Below, one piece after another: positions 32,229 through 40,717 of a stretch of 64,000 nt of DNA (the first letter of the stretch is position 1; each line of letters begins with the position of its first letter). Source of the DNA: Trebonia sp963795335 (GTDB lineage Bacteria; Actinomycetota; Actinomycetes; Streptosporangiales; Streptosporangiaceae); assembly GCA_963795335.1 (NCBI GenBank), contig CAWCHI010000006.1, positions 434,001-498,000 of the forward strand, in the 5' to 3' direction. Under the pieces are notes generated by a model. It was not told where the DNA came from. It saw only the letters and a list, made by a program, of their open reading frames with translations, and searched no databases. The translations under genes and the position numbers were made by a program.

Positions 32229-33287
32229 TCAGGCCCGGCGAAAGCGGTCGGTCAGCCGGGGATCGTCTTCCCACCAGGGGCGGTCGGCCTCGTCCGGCTC
32301 ACTCGCGGGCGGCGGCTGCGGCGCGCCCGGTGCGGCCGCAGTGACGCCAGCGCCGGCCACGGCCGGCGGGGCGGCGCTGGTGGTGGCAGCCCGGGCCGCC
32401 GCCCGGGCGGCGTCGCGGGCGTCGAGCTCGGCGTCTATCTGCGCGGCCTCGTGCTTGTCGGCCCGCATCATCTGGATCAGCTGCACCCCGAGGAACGGCA
32501 GGCCAACGAAGTCGCCCAGGATCCAGATGATGCCGCCGCCGATGACCTGGCTGGTGGCCAGGCTCGGGCCGAACGGGTAGCCGGCCGCGTGATAGTGCGC
32601 GGCGCCGATCATCGTCTGGTCCGCGATCACCGCGATGCCGAAGAACGCGTCCCCGACCACCTCGGCCGCGGCGATCCACATGCCGACGACGTACGGGTAC
32701 TGCTTCGGGACCGGGTCGACCCGCAGCAGCGTCCAGAAGAACGCGTAACCGGGGATCATCAAGATGAGGTAGGTGAGCTCGCGGACCGCGCCGCTGTCGA
32801 AGAAGGCGGTGTACCAGGACGTGAAGTACATGATCATCGGCACCGCGACCAGCGCGATGGTGGTGACCGCGGGGAACATGACGACCTTGGCGACCCGGCT
32901 GCGGACCGCCCGCCCGACCCGCCGCCCGGGTCCGGGGTAGGCCTCCGTGAACAGCGTCAGCGGCTTGCCCAGGGCCAGGAACAGCGGCGCCACCAGCACC
33001 AGGAGGACCGTCTGGGTGGCCCGGGCGTAGAACAGGACGTTCTCGTAGGCCCCGGGCCAGGCCATCACCGCGATGGTCCAGAAGCCGAGCCCGAGCACGA
33101 TGAACGCGAACCCGCGGCCGTTCCCCCACTGCCCGCCCGCCCGCCTGACCTTCCGCACGCTCAGCAGGTACCAGGCGGCGACAGCGAGGATCAGCACCAG
33201 CATCGGGATGTCCACCCGCCACTCGGTGAACGCCCGGGCAACGGTGAGCTTCGGGGGGCCACTGTACGCGGCTGCGAGCGGGGCCAT
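32229..33287 (-). CDS. Cytochrome c oxidase assembly protein, caa3 CtaG family
   Basis: A 352-residue membrane protein of the caa3_CtaG family (PF09678 type), with about seven helices between residues 25 and 275. Landmarks are MAWPGAYENVLFYARATQTVLLVLVAPLFLALGKP, cut here by helix ends, and the metal-like residues HYHAAGYPFGP near residue 232. The family is linked with copper delivery to, or assembly of, cytochrome c oxidase. The last 75 residues are hydrophilic, Ala/Pro-rich and end RLTDRFRRA. Start ATG at 33287 has GGGAG upstream. Proximity to ctaC/D/F supports the role. Confidence 0.85.
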   Translation of the reverse strand: MAPLAAAYSGPPKLTVARAFTEWRVDIPMLVLILAVAAWYLLSVRKVRRAGGQWGNGRGFAFIVLGLGFWTIAVMAWPGAYENVLFYARATQTVLLVLVAPLFLALGKPLTLFTEAYPGPGRRVGRAVRSRVAKVVMFPAVTTIALVAVPMIMYFTSWYTAFFDSGAVRELTYLILMIPGYAFFWTLLRVDPVPKQYPYVVGMWIAAAEVVGDAFFGIAVIADQTMIGAAHYHAAGYPFGPSLATSQVIGGGIIWILGDFVGLPFLGVQLIQMMRADKHEAAQIDAELDARDAARAAARAATTSAAPPAVAGAGVTAAAPGAPQPPPASEPDEADRPWWEDDPRLTDRFRRA

Positions 33288-33331
33288 GGCTTAAAACTAC
33301 TCCCTGTCGTAGGCGCGCTAGTCCCCAGACG

Positions 33332-33372
33332 CCGCTACCCCGCCGGGCAGCGCGTGCCCGGCGGGGTAGCGG
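33332..33372. terminator. Hairpin terminator downstream of adoK
   Basis: A perfect 18-bp stem (left arm from CCGCTACCCC at 33332, right arm ending GGGTAGCGG at 33372) with a five-base loop separates adoK from the CtaG-like gene, both on the minus strand. Confidence 0.8.
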
Positions 33373-33407
33373 AGGCTTCGCGTCCGGGCCGGTTCAGCCA
33401 GGGCGGC

Positions 33408-34382
33408 TTAGGCCGGCAGGTGAGCCGCGAGATCGGCCGCGGCCTCGGCGCCGTAGGAGTGCTTGGCCCGGTCGGCCAGGCCTGCCGCGGTCAGGTCGTA
33501 CTCCTGCGGGCCGACCGTCTCCAGGGCGTGCACCGCCATCAGGTTGCCGAGCTGGATGGCGCGCTCGGTCGGCAGGCCCCAGGCGGTCGCGGCGAGGAAG
33601 CCGGAGCGGAACGCGTCGCCCGCGCCGGTCGGCTCGGTGAAGGTTGCGTCCTGGACCGGGCCGACGGTGACCGGCGCGACGCCCTTGCGTTCCACCCGGG
33701 CGCCCGCGGCGCCGAGGGTGATGACCCGGGTGTCCACCCGGTCCAGGATGTCGGCGCTGGTCCAGCCGGTCTTCTGCTCGATCGCGGCTTCCTCGTACTC
33801 GTTGCAGAACAAGTAGGCGGCGCCGTCGATGAGGGTGCGCATGGCGGCCCCGTCGAGAAAGGCAACCTGCTGGGAAAAGTCGGCCGCGAACTTGACCCCC
33901 GCGGCGCGGCAGTCAGCGCTGAACCGCTGCATCGCGGCCGGGTCACCCGCGCCGATCACCACCAGCTCGACCGCGTTGGCGCTGACGAGCGAGATCACGT
34001 CGATCTCGCTGTCCTCGCTCATCGCCCCCGGGTAGAAGGAGGCGATCTGGTTGCCGGTCTCGTCGTTGGTGGCGGTGAACCGGGCCGTGTGCCTGGACGG
34101 TGACGTCCGGACACCGGAGATATCGACGCCGTGATCCGTCAGCCAGGTCGCGTAGTCCGCGAAGTCCTGGCCGACGGAGCCAACGAGCAGCGGCGCCAGT
34201 CCGAGACAGCCGAGACCGTAGGAGATGTTCCCGGCCACGCCTCCGCGCCTGATCTCCAGCTCGCCGACAAGGAACGAGACCGAGATCTTGTCGATCTTCT
34301 CCGCGATCAGCGTGTCCGTGAACTTGCCCGCAAACATCATCAGGTGGTCGGTGGCGATCGACCCGGTGACAGCTATCCGCAT
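33408..34382 (-). CDS. adoK: Adenosine kinase, PfkB family
   Basis: A 324-residue ribokinase-fold enzyme closely resembling mycobacterial adenosine kinase: it opens MRIAVTGSIATDHLM, has RRGGVAGNISYGLG near residue 46 (PfkB motif 1), ASFYPGAMSE near 120, and the catalytic GAGDAFRSGF near 266 (motif 2, Asp as base). It phosphorylates adenosine to AMP with ATP for purine salvage. The length equals that of the M. tuberculosis enzyme. It lies 47 bases downstream of erpA on the same strand, so a joint transcript is likely, and is closed by an 18-bp hairpin. Confidence 0.9.
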   Translation of the reverse strand: MRIAVTGSIATDHLMMFAGKFTDTLIAEKIDKISVSFLVGELEIRRGGVAGNISYGLGCLGLAPLLVGSVGQDFADYATWLTDHGVDISGVRTSPSRHTARFTATNDETGNQIASFYPGAMSEDSEIDVISLVSANAVELVVIGAGDPAAMQRFSADCRAAGVKFAADFSQQVAFLDGAAMRTLIDGAAYLFCNEYEEAAIEQKTGWTSADILDRVDTRVITLGAAGARVERKGVAPVTVGPVQDATFTEPTGAGDAFRSGFLAATAWGLPTERAIQLGNLMAVHALETVGPQEYDLTAAGLADRAKHSYGAEAAADLAAHLPA

Positions 34383-34429
34383 CGTTGAGGGACTCTATTC
34401 AGCTTTCGGGGCGCGTGAGCCCCGCGGGA

Positions 34430-34780
34430 TTAGTGGAAGGAATCACCGCAGGCGCAGGAGCCGGTCGCGTTCGGGTTGTCGATCGTGAAGCCCTGCTTCT
34501 CGATGGTGTCCACGAAGTCGATCGTGGCGCCCATGAGGTACGGCGCGGACATCTTATCGGTCACTACGCCGACGCCGCCGAAGTCCTTGGCGATGTCGCC
34601 GTCGAACGAGCGCTCGTCGAAGTAGAGCTGGTACCGCAGGCCGGAGCAACCGCCCGGCTGCACCGCCACTCGCAGCCGCAGGTCATCCCGGCCCTCCTGG
34701 GCGAGCAGCGCGCCGACCTTGGCCGCCGCACCTTCGGTGAGGGTAATCCCCTGCTGCGTCACTTCGTCCTGAACGGTCAT
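34430..34780 (-). CDS. erpA: Iron-sulfur cluster insertion protein (ErpA/HesB type)
   Basis: A 116-residue A-type carrier protein. The three cluster-binding cysteines are Cys45 (GGCSGLRY) and Cys109 and Cys111 (GSCACGDSF). It receives Fe-S clusters from the SUF system and passes them to apo-targets such as respiratory enzymes. ATG at 34780 with GGGAG upstream. It lies between pspAB (115 bp) and adoK (47 bp) on the same strand. Confidence 0.93.
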   Translation of the reverse strand: MTVQDEVTQQGITLTEGAAAKVGALLAQEGRDDLRLRVAVQPGGCSGLRYQLYFDERSFDGDIAKDFGGVGVVTDKMSAPYLMGATIDFVDTIEKQGFTIDNPNATGSCACGDSFH

Positions 34781-34895
34781 CTGTGACTAGCTCCCGTCTA
34801 TCTGCCATGCCGCACGCGCGGCACCGTCTTTCGCCTTCAACTGTACGCACAGCGGGCGCATTCCTGCCACGCGAGCCCGATCGGAGCGGTATGGC

Positions 34896-35483
34896 TCACA
34901 GTCCGGGGGCGCCCCAGACCGGGAACCAGCGGGTCAGGTCCGGCTCCATCCGCAGGTCGTCGCCGAGCACGCCCTTGACCTGGATCTCCAGCGCGTTATC
35001 GCGGTTGTTGCCGCTGAGCGGGGCGAATGGGTAGAACGTGCCCCGTTTGTAGAGGTACACGAGCGACAGCCGGCGGTGGCTGTCGTCGGCGAACGCGACC
35101 AGGGTGCAGAGCAGCTGGGGTCCGAAGCCGCCGTCCACCAGCGATGTGTTGACCGCGTGCAGGTCGGTGACGAGCGCCTCCACCTCATCGCTCATGTGGT
35201 TGCTGACCAGCCAGGTGTAGCCGTAGCTGTCCTTGGTCACCTCGACTGGCAGGCGGCCGCCGCCGGGCTGGCCTTCGTCCATCGCCAGCAGCTCGAGGAC
35301 TTCCTTCTGGATGTCCGCGAACGGCTTGCCCTCAGGGGCCCGGAAGCTGACCGAGCCCGAGCCGGTCGGCTTGAAGCCGGTCGCCGCCTCCAGCTGGACC
35401 GCGGCCGACGGCAGCCCGAACAGGTCGTCGAGCTTCGGCTGGACCGGCTTGGTCCGGCCGAAGAGCGTGTCGAGGAAGCCCAT
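34896..35483 (-). CDS. pspAB: PspA-associated protein PspAB
   Basis: A 195-residue soluble protein of the actinobacterial PspAB family, starting MGFLDTLFGRTKPVQPKLDDLF with the typical FGLPSAA stretch and an alpha/beta core ending WFPVWGAPGL. The biochemical role is not known; it is found with HtpX and PspA in Actinobacteria and is thought to work in envelope stress. Its ATG shares a base with the htpX stop (TGATG), giving tight coupling. The alternative reading as a fused longer frame is an artefact of high GC. Confidence 0.85.
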   Translation of the reverse strand: MGFLDTLFGRTKPVQPKLDDLFGLPSAAVQLEAATGFKPTGSGSVSFRAPEGKPFADIQKEVLELLAMDEGQPGGGRLPVEVTKDSYGYTWLVSNHMSDEVEALVTDLHAVNTSLVDGGFGPQLLCTLVAFADDSHRRLSLVYLYKRGTFYPFAPLSGNNRDNALEIQVKGVLGDDLRMEPDLTRWFPVWGAPGL

Positions 35484-36457
35484 CAGTGCAGGCTGCGCGG
35501 GTCCGGGCCGGGCTGGCCGAGCTCGAGCTGGATCTTGTTGAGCTGCTCGATCCGCTTCTCCAGCGACGGGTGGGTAGAGAAGACATTCGACAGTGACCGG
35601 CCGCCCAGCTTGACCGCCGGGGCGAAGTAGAACGCGTTGAGCGGCTCGGCCGCCCGCAGGTCCTGGGTCGGGATCCGGTTCATCCCCTGGCTGACCTTTG
35701 TCAGCGCGTTGATCAGAGCGCTCGGGTTCTGCGTCAGCAGCGCCCCGCTGCGGTCGGCCGCCAGCTCCCGGTACCGGGAGAGCATCCGGATCAGCAGGAA
35801 GCTGATCGCGTAGACGACGGCCGAGGCGAGCATGATCAGCGGGATCAGCATCGCCGCCTGGCTGTTGTTGTTGCCCATCCGCCGGCCACCGCCGAACAGC
35901 TCGGAGTAGAACGCGAACCGGACCAGCAGCCCGGCGACGATCGCCAGCAGGCTGGCGTAGGTCATGACCTGGACGTCCTTGTGGGCCACGTGGCTCAGCT
36001 CGTGGGCCAGGACCCCCTCCAGCTCGTCGGCGGTCAGCCCGCTGCCGTAGAGCAGGCCCTCGGTCACGCACAGGACCGAGTTCTTGCTGTTGCGTCCCGT
36101 CGCGAAGGCGTTCGGGAGCCGGGTGGGGGCGATAGCGATTCGCGGCTTGTCCATGTCCGCGAGCGCGCACAGCCGGTCCACCACGCCGTGCAGTTCGGGC
36201 GCCTGCTGCGGGGAGACCTCGCGCGCGCCCGCCGCCGCCAGGGCGATCTTGTCGCTGTAGAACAGGGAAATGAAGGCGGAGCCACCGCCGAAGATCAGCG
36301 CCACCGCGATGATTGCGCCCGCACTCGAGTGGGCCGCGCTCATGATGCCGATGATCAGGGCGACAAATGCGACAAAGACCAGCCCGAGGAGGAACATCGT
36401 CGCGGTCATCCGCACGGTGAGGCCCCGGTCGGGCGCGTACCTGGTACGCGACGCCAT
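35483..36457 (-). CDS. htpX: HtpX-like membrane zinc metalloprotease
   Basis: A 324-residue M48 protease. Two amino-terminal helices (about residues 18-38 and 46-66) precede the catalytic motif HELSH (152-156); two further helices (about 165-185 and 198-222) precede RYRELAADRSGA with the third zinc ligand Glu. It degrades misfolded membrane proteins on the cytosolic side. ATG at 36457 has GGAGGT at good distance. It is placed between pspA-pspAA (215 bp upstream, with a hairpin between) and pspAB, forming the known actinobacterial Psp neighbourhood. Confidence 0.92.
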   Translation of the reverse strand: MASRTRYAPDRGLTVRMTATMFLLGLVFVAFVALIIGIMSAAHSSAGAIIAVALIFGGGSAFISLFYSDKIALAAAGAREVSPQQAPELHGVVDRLCALADMDKPRIAIAPTRLPNAFATGRNSKNSVLCVTEGLLYGSGLTADELEGVLAHELSHVAHKDVQVMTYASLLAIVAGLLVRFAFYSELFGGGRRMGNNNSQAAMLIPLIMLASAVVYAISFLLIRMLSRYRELAADRSGALLTQNPSALINALTKVSQGMNRIPTQDLRAAEPLNAFYFAPAVKLGGRSLSNVFSTHPSLEKRIEQLNKIQLELGQPGPDPRSLH

Positions 36458-36600
36458 AACGCACCTCCGTATTTCCGCCCGGCGCGGTAGCCCCGTTTGG
36501 CCCCGCCGCTGTGCCCGGACGTTAATGTCAATCTATACGTACAACGCTGGGGGCGCGCTGCAGCGTTCCGCTGAGCAGCCTGAAGACGGCGCAAACGGTT

Positions 36601-36637
36601 CTGCCCACGGCGAATCCGCTCGATTCACCGTGGGCAG
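36601..36637. terminator. Hairpin between pspAA and htpX
   Basis: CTGCCCACGGCGAATC (36601-36616) pairs with GATTCACCGTGGGCAG (36622-36637) apart from one mismatch. It suggests that pspA-pspAA and htpX-pspAB are separate or partly separate transcripts. Confidence 0.6.
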
Positions 36638-36672
36638 TCACCGCAAGCTGAGCGGCGGGCCGGCGCTGCAGG

Positions 36673-36966
36673 CTAGGGCAGGCCGACCGAGTCACCCGGG
36701 ATGGTGCCGTCGGCCAGCAGCTGGCGCACCTCGTCGACCGACGCGTCGGCGAACGGCAGGATGTACTCGGCGGTCACGATCTCGTCGGTTCCGAGCGGGG
36801 TGCCCGTCGTCCGGACGAGCGCGACCGCGGCGTGCAGGGTGGCTGAGAAGGTGTCCTCGTGGTCGTCGCGGACGGCCGCGTCCAGGTCCTTGTCGAGGGC
36901 GGTCAGCTTGGCCGCGGTGTCTTCGCCGACCCGGAACTGCCCCTCGCCGAGGATGCGGACGATCAC
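36673..36966 (-). CDS. pspAA: PspA-associated protein PspAA
   Basis: A 97-residue small protein: MIVRILGEGQFRVGEDTAAKL, an acidic middle (DLDAAVRDDHEDTF) and ILPFADASVDEVRQLLADG. This is the PspAA family found directly after pspA in Actinobacteria; it is thought to partner PspA but its mechanism is not established. It overlaps the pspA stop by four bases. Confidence 0.85.
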   Translation of the reverse strand: MIVRILGEGQFRVGEDTAAKLTALDKDLDAAVRDDHEDTFSATLHAAVALVRTTGTPLGTDEIVTAEYILPFADASVDEVRQLLADGTIPGDSVGLP

Positions 36967-37757
36967 GCGGTGTCACCCGCCTGCTGCTCGGCCGTGGGCG
37001 CGCCCTGCTCGGTCGCGCCAGTGCCGTTGCCGTTGCCCTCGATCTGCTTGGGGGCGGCGGCCGACAGCTCGTTCTTCATGCGCGCCAGCTCGGAGTCGAC
37101 GTCACTGCTGGCGCCGATCTTGTCCAGTTCGGCCTGGATGGAGTCCTGGGTGCCGCTCACGTGGTCCTCAAGGGCGCCGGAGGCAAGCAGCTCGTCGATC
37201 GCACCCGCCCGGGCCTGCATCTGCGCGGTCTTGTCCTCGGCCCGCTGGATGGCCAGGCCGACGTCGCCCATCTCCTCCGAGATGCCGGAAAAGGCCTCGT
37301 TGATGCGGGTCTGCGCCTCGGCCGCGGTGTAGGTCGCCTTGATGGTTTCCTTCCGCGTGCGGAAGGCCTGCACCTTGGAGTCGAGCCGCTGCGAGGCAAG
37401 GGTCAGCTTCTCCTCCTGCTCCTGCAGCGAGGCGAACTGGGTCTCCAGGTCGGCGTACTGCCCGGCAAGCTGCGCCTTGTTCTGCAGCGCGGCCCGGGCC
37501 AGGTCCTCACGGCCCTTGCTGAGCGCGTCCCGGGCCTGCGTGTCGCGCTTGTTGATCTCCTTCTGCAGGGAGTTCATCTGGAGCTCGACGCGCTTACGCG
37601 ACGTGGCGACGTCCGCCACCCCGCGCCGCACCCGGGTCAGCATCTCGACCTGCTGCTTGTAGGAATAGTCGAGGGTCTCGCGAGGGTCTTCCATCCGGTC
37701 CAGCGCCTTGTCGGCCTTGGCCCGGAATATCAGCGAGACTCGCTTCATCACGCTCAT
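36963..37757 (-). CDS. pspA: PspA/IM30 (ESCRT-III-like) membrane stress protein
   Basis: A 264-residue, almost wholly helical PspA/Vipp1 protein: MSVMKRVSLIFRAKADKALDRMEDP, then long coiled coils (for example RVELQMNSLQKEINKRDTQ) to about residue 215 and an acidic/Ala-rich tail. PspA-family proteins polymerise on damaged cytoplasmic membrane and protect the proton-motive force. Start ATG at 37757 has AAGGGGA upstream. It heads a unit with pspAA and is followed by htpX and pspAB. The control region (37758-38000) is shared with the divergent DUF3043 gene. Confidence 0.93.
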   Translation of the reverse strand: MSVMKRVSLIFRAKADKALDRMEDPRETLDYSYKQQVEMLTRVRRGVADVATSRKRVELQMNSLQKEINKRDTQARDALSKGREDLARAALQNKAQLAGQYADLETQFASLQEQEEKLTLASQRLDSKVQAFRTRKETIKATYTAAEAQTRINEAFSGISEEMGDVGLAIQRAEDKTAQMQARAGAIDELLASGALEDHVSGTQDSIQAELDKIGASSDVDSELARMKNELSAAAPKQIEGNGNGTGATEQGAPTAEQQAGDTA

Positions 37758-38000
37758 AGACGCGGCCGTCCCCTTCGTTTACCTGAGCGCCGTCCCGGGA
37801 GGCCCGTGCCGCCAGGAGACGGCTCGTTGCCGCCGGCTCACCACAATCAACCCTACGCGCTGCCGCGAGTAGTAGCCACTTGCCATGGCCTGTATACCCC
37901 GCTATCGCGGGGGGTCAAATCTGCGGTCTCGCCGGGGCGCGCGCTGGTGCCTCCCCGCTAGCCGTCCACTCGCGGGCAAACTGCCATTAAGCTGATCCTC

Positions 38001-38660
38001 GTGTTCCGACGCAACAGTGCCGGAGCGACCGAAGCCACTGCCGCGGATTCCAGTCCGGCGGACGAGCAGGCCGCGGAAGCCCCGGTTAAGAGCAGGCCGG
38101 CCGCCCAGGCAGGCAAGGGCCGGCCGACGCCCAAGCGCGCCACGGCCGAGGCCAACCGCTACCGGACCATCACCGGGTCCACCACCAGCGGCCGCGGCCG
38201 CCCCGCGCCGGCCGACCCCAGGCGCAAGCTGACGCCCGAGGAAAAGGCCCGCGCGCGGCAGGATCGCACCACCCAGATGGCGGCGATGCGGCGCGGCGAG
38301 GAGTGGGCGCTCGGCGCCCGGGACCGTGGTCCGGGCAAGAAGCTGGTCCGGGACTACGTCGACTCCCACCGGCGGCCGATGGAGTTCTACATGTACGCGC
38401 TCGTCCTGCTGATCGTGGCGCTGTTCGCGGGGCACTCGGACAAGGCGCTGAGCAGCTACATGCAGTTCTTCCTGCTCGGGGTCATCGCGATCATCGCGGT
38501 CGACGGCTACCTGCTGCGCCGCACGATCTTCAGGCTGGTGCACGAGCGGCTGCCGGGCGAGTCGACCCGCGGCCTCGGCATGTACGCCATCATGCGGGCA
38601 CTGCAGGTGCGCCGGTTCCGCACCCCCGCCCCCCGGCTCAAGCCCGGGGACCAGTTCTAG
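38001..38660 (+). CDS. DUF3043 membrane protein
   Basis: A 219-residue actinobacterial protein. The first 120 residues are basic and Ala/Pro-rich with RRKLTPEEKARARQDR; then DSHRRPMEFYMYALVLLIVALFAG, cut at the helix, begins two membrane helices (about 131-150 and 155-175), and it ends with a conserved basic region (RRTIFRLVHERLPGESTRG). DUF3043 has no known function. GTG at 38001 sits seven bases after TAAGCT (37988-37993), a leaderless promoter. It is divergent from pspA and followed by a T-tailed terminator. Confidence 0.8.
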   Translation: MFRRNSAGATEATAADSSPADEQAAEAPVKSRPAAQAGKGRPTPKRATAEANRYRTITGSTTSGRGRPAPADPRRKLTPEEKARARQDRTTQMAAMRRGEEWALGARDRGPGKKLVRDYVDSHRRPMEFYMYALVLLIVALFAGHSDKALSSYMQFFLLGVIAIIAVDGYLLRRTIFRLVHERLPGESTRGLGMYAIMRALQVRRFRTPAPRLKPGDQF

Positions 38661-38676
38661 CCCGGGAACGGGCAGG

Positions 38677-38709
38677 AAAAGGTCCTGGACCGCGGTCCAG
38701 GACCTTTTT
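38677..38709 (+). terminator. Rho-independent terminator after DUF3043 gene
   Basis: A palindromic stem based on GGTCCTGGACC/GGTCCAGGACC, flanked by AAAA on the left and TTTTT on the right, follows the stop by 16 bases. It can also serve the convergent small gene. Confidence 0.88.
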
Positions 38710-38734
38710 AGTGCCCGCCGGAGGCCGGGCGGCG

Positions 38735-38944
38735 CTACTCCTCCGGGTGCAGGGTCATCGGGCCGTACTCCTTACGGGTGTCGTCGAACAGGGTGACCTG
38801 GTCCACGCCGCCGTCCAGGAGCTCGTGCCAGTTCTCGCCGAGCCAGCTCTCGGCGTCTCCCTGATTGGCGAAGATGGCCTCCTGCGGGTTCGTGCCGGTC
38901 ACCACGGAACCGTCCGCTTTCTCATACCGCCAGGTCCAGGGCAT
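38735..38944 (-). CDS. Small hypothetical protein
   Basis: A 69-residue protein, MPWTWRYEKADGSVVTGT, then QGDAESWLGENWHELLDGGVDQ and TLFDDTRKEYGPMTL. It is acidic and soluble, resembling small actinobacterial proteins of unknown function that I recall only as conserved hypotheticals. ATG at 38944 has AGGAGG upstream, which fixes the start well. Confidence 0.7.
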   Translation of the reverse strand: MPWTWRYEKADGSVVTGTNPQEAIFANQGDAESWLGENWHELLDGGVDQVTLFDDTRKEYGPMTLHPEE

Positions 38945-39053
38945 CGCGCCGCGCCTCCTTGTCGCCGAATGCGTCATGCGAGGGTAGCAGGGACCGCCCC
39001 GGAGGGAGGACCGCCGGCTAGCCAGACGGCCCGGACACGGCGCCAGGGCCGCC

Positions 39054-39105
39054 GCTAACCGCCTGACCCGGCCTTCCCCTCCCCGGGTCGGCTCAGGCGG
39101 TTAGC
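39054..39105. terminator. Hairpin terminator downstream of the RsbW-like gene
   Basis: GCTAACCGCCTGA (39054-39066) pairs with TCAGGCGGTTAGC (39093-39105); inside it CCCGG and CCGGG pair again, giving a long stem. It lies 63 bases after the ATPase stop. Confidence 0.7.
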
Positions 39106-39167
39106 CGCGGTGGTCGGCGCGGCCGGGCGGTGGTCAGCCCGGTCTCGTGTCGTCAGGTCCTGTGGGG

Positions 39168-39605
39168 TCAGGCGCAGAACAGGATCGCCCAGACCGCCTT
39201 GCCGCGGCCGGCCACCGGGGACCAGCCCCAGACGTCGCTTAGCGCGTCGACCATCTGCAGCCCCCGGCCGGACTCCTCGACCGTCTCCGGCTCCTTGAGG
39301 ACCGGGGCGCAGTCCGAGGGGTCGAGGACCGCGCAGATGACCTCGCCGGTGCGGCGGACCAGGCGCAGTCCCAGGTTCTCGGGCGACTGCCTGCGGGGCA
39401 AGTCACCGGACGCGGCGTGGGTGACCGCGTTGGCCACGAACTCGCCGACGATGGCCTCGGCGTCCTCGGCCAGGAACGCCAGGCCCCAGTCGCGCAGGGT
39501 GTTCCTGGTCAGGCGGCGGGCCGCGCGGGCGGATTGCGGGCCGCGAGACAGCGGGCAGCCGACCGCCGCGGGCGAGTCCCACCAGTCCGCGGGCATCCGC
39601 ATCAT
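39168..39605 (-). CDS. RsbW-like ATP-binding protein (anti-sigma factor type)
   Basis: A 145-residue GHKL ATPase domain of the HATPase_c_2 kind abundant in actinomycetes. The N box is EFVANAVTHA (near residue 50), and the G2 region is ESGRGLQMVDALSDVWG (near 112); the G1 place has LDPSDCAP. Such proteins usually act as serine kinases and anti-sigma factors for stress sigma factors, but most copies are uncharacterised and no sigma or anti-anti-sigma gene is adjacent. Start uncertain: ATGs at 39605, 39602 and 39596 are all possible. Confidence 0.78.
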   Translation of the reverse strand: MMRMPADWWDSPAAVGCPLSRGPQSARAARRLTRNTLRDWGLAFLAEDAEAIVGEFVANAVTHAASGDLPRRQSPENLGLRLVRRTGEVICAVLDPSDCAPVLKEPETVEESGRGLQMVDALSDVWGWSPVAGRGKAVWAILFCA

Positions 39606-39826
39606 GCGGGGCCGGCGGGGGCCGGCGACATCCGGGCCGCCATGTCGAGCGGCTGCCGGGCCGTGGGATGTACTCGCGTGCGGGTGGGGAGCGATTGCAG
39701 TGGGCGCAGACTCATCGTGACCCCGAGGTCCGTTTTCGCGCCATCCGGGTGATTGGCGCAAACACATACTGCCGCATCAGCACACGCACCTGCAAGGTCA
39801 CTTGCACGATCAATATGCACGTGCAG

Positions 39827-40654
39827 CTAGCTGCGCGCCCGCCCTGCCCGTACCTGCCCCGCCACGATCAGCACCACGATCGCGATCGATATCCACAGCC
39901 CGTACCGGGAAACCGTCTGCGCGACCGACACCGCGTGCTGCCCCAGCGCGTAGCCGAGACCGGCCAGCATCCCTCCCCAGGCGAGCGAGCCGATGGCGTC
40001 CAGGATCAGGAATGTGACCCAGCTCATACCAGTCCAGCCGGCTACCGCGTAGATGAACGCGCTCGGGAACGGGAGGAACGGGGCGACCACGACCGCGGGC
40101 CAGGTGAGCCAGCGTCCCCGGCGGTCCACCCAGGCCACGAAGCGCCGCGCGCGGCGCCGGGTCCGCTCCCGCTGCGCGAACAGGTTGATGATCCGCTCGC
40201 CCCACAGCCGGCCCGCCCACCAGTAGATGATGTCGAACTTCATCATCCCGGGGATCACCGCCAGCAGCACGAGGACGAGCGAGCCGTGCCCCACCCGGGC
40301 GAAGGCGGCGGCCGACACGATCCCCTCGGTCGACCCGTTGAGCACCGTCAGCACGACCGGGTGGGTGCCGACGAGGCTCGCCCGGAACGGCAGCAGGGCC
40401 AGGTAGTAGAGGCCGCTGAGGGTGATCGCGGCCCAGCAGGCGATGTCGACCCGGCGCGGCCGCCCCTCCCAGGGCAGCCGGGGGTCGCTCCACGGGTCGG
40501 CCGGGCCGGGTTCCCCGGCGGCCTCCTCCACCGCCGGGGCCGGGGCTTGCGGGTCAGCGGGCGGCTGCTGACCGGGGGGCGCGGCCGGGGCAGCGGGGGG
40601 CGGTTCCGGAACAGCGGAAGCGGTCGCCTCCCCCGCTGCCGGCTCGTCGCTCAC
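39827..40654 (-). CDS. DedA-like (SNARE-associated) membrane protein
   Basis: A 275-residue membrane protein. Residues 1-70 are Pro/Ala/Glu-rich and cytosolic; about five helices follow. DedA marks include the amphipathic stretch FAQRERTRRRARRFVAWVDRRG, the sequence APFLPFPSAFIYAVAGWTGM and GSLAWGGMLAGLGYALG. DedA proteins are proposed lipid or ion carriers, such as undecaprenyl-phosphate flippases; similarity here is moderate. GTG at 40654 lies seven bases after TAACGT on its strand, a leaderless promoter. It is divergent from the DUF3500 gene. Confidence 0.72.
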   Translation of the reverse strand: MSDEPAAGEATASAVPEPPPAAPAAPPGQQPPADPQAPAPAVEEAAGEPGPADPWSDPRLPWEGRPRRVDIACWAAITLSGLYYLALLPFRASLVGTHPVVLTVLNGSTEGIVSAAAFARVGHGSLVLVLLAVIPGMMKFDIIYWWAGRLWGERIINLFAQRERTRRRARRFVAWVDRRGRWLTWPAVVVAPFLPFPSAFIYAVAGWTGMSWVTFLILDAIGSLAWGGMLAGLGYALGQHAVSVAQTVSRYGLWISIAIVVLIVAGQVRAGRARS

Positions 40655-40717
40655 GGGGGTTACGTTATCCGCGGGTACTACCTGACGACAAACGCCCCTC
40701 GTGCGGCGGAGGCGCCC

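Noticed and set aside
39668..40717. A long amino-terminal extension of the DUF3500 protein
   Set aside because: It is antisense to the DedA-like gene, has no family similarity, and the ATG at 40718 has a good ribosome site.
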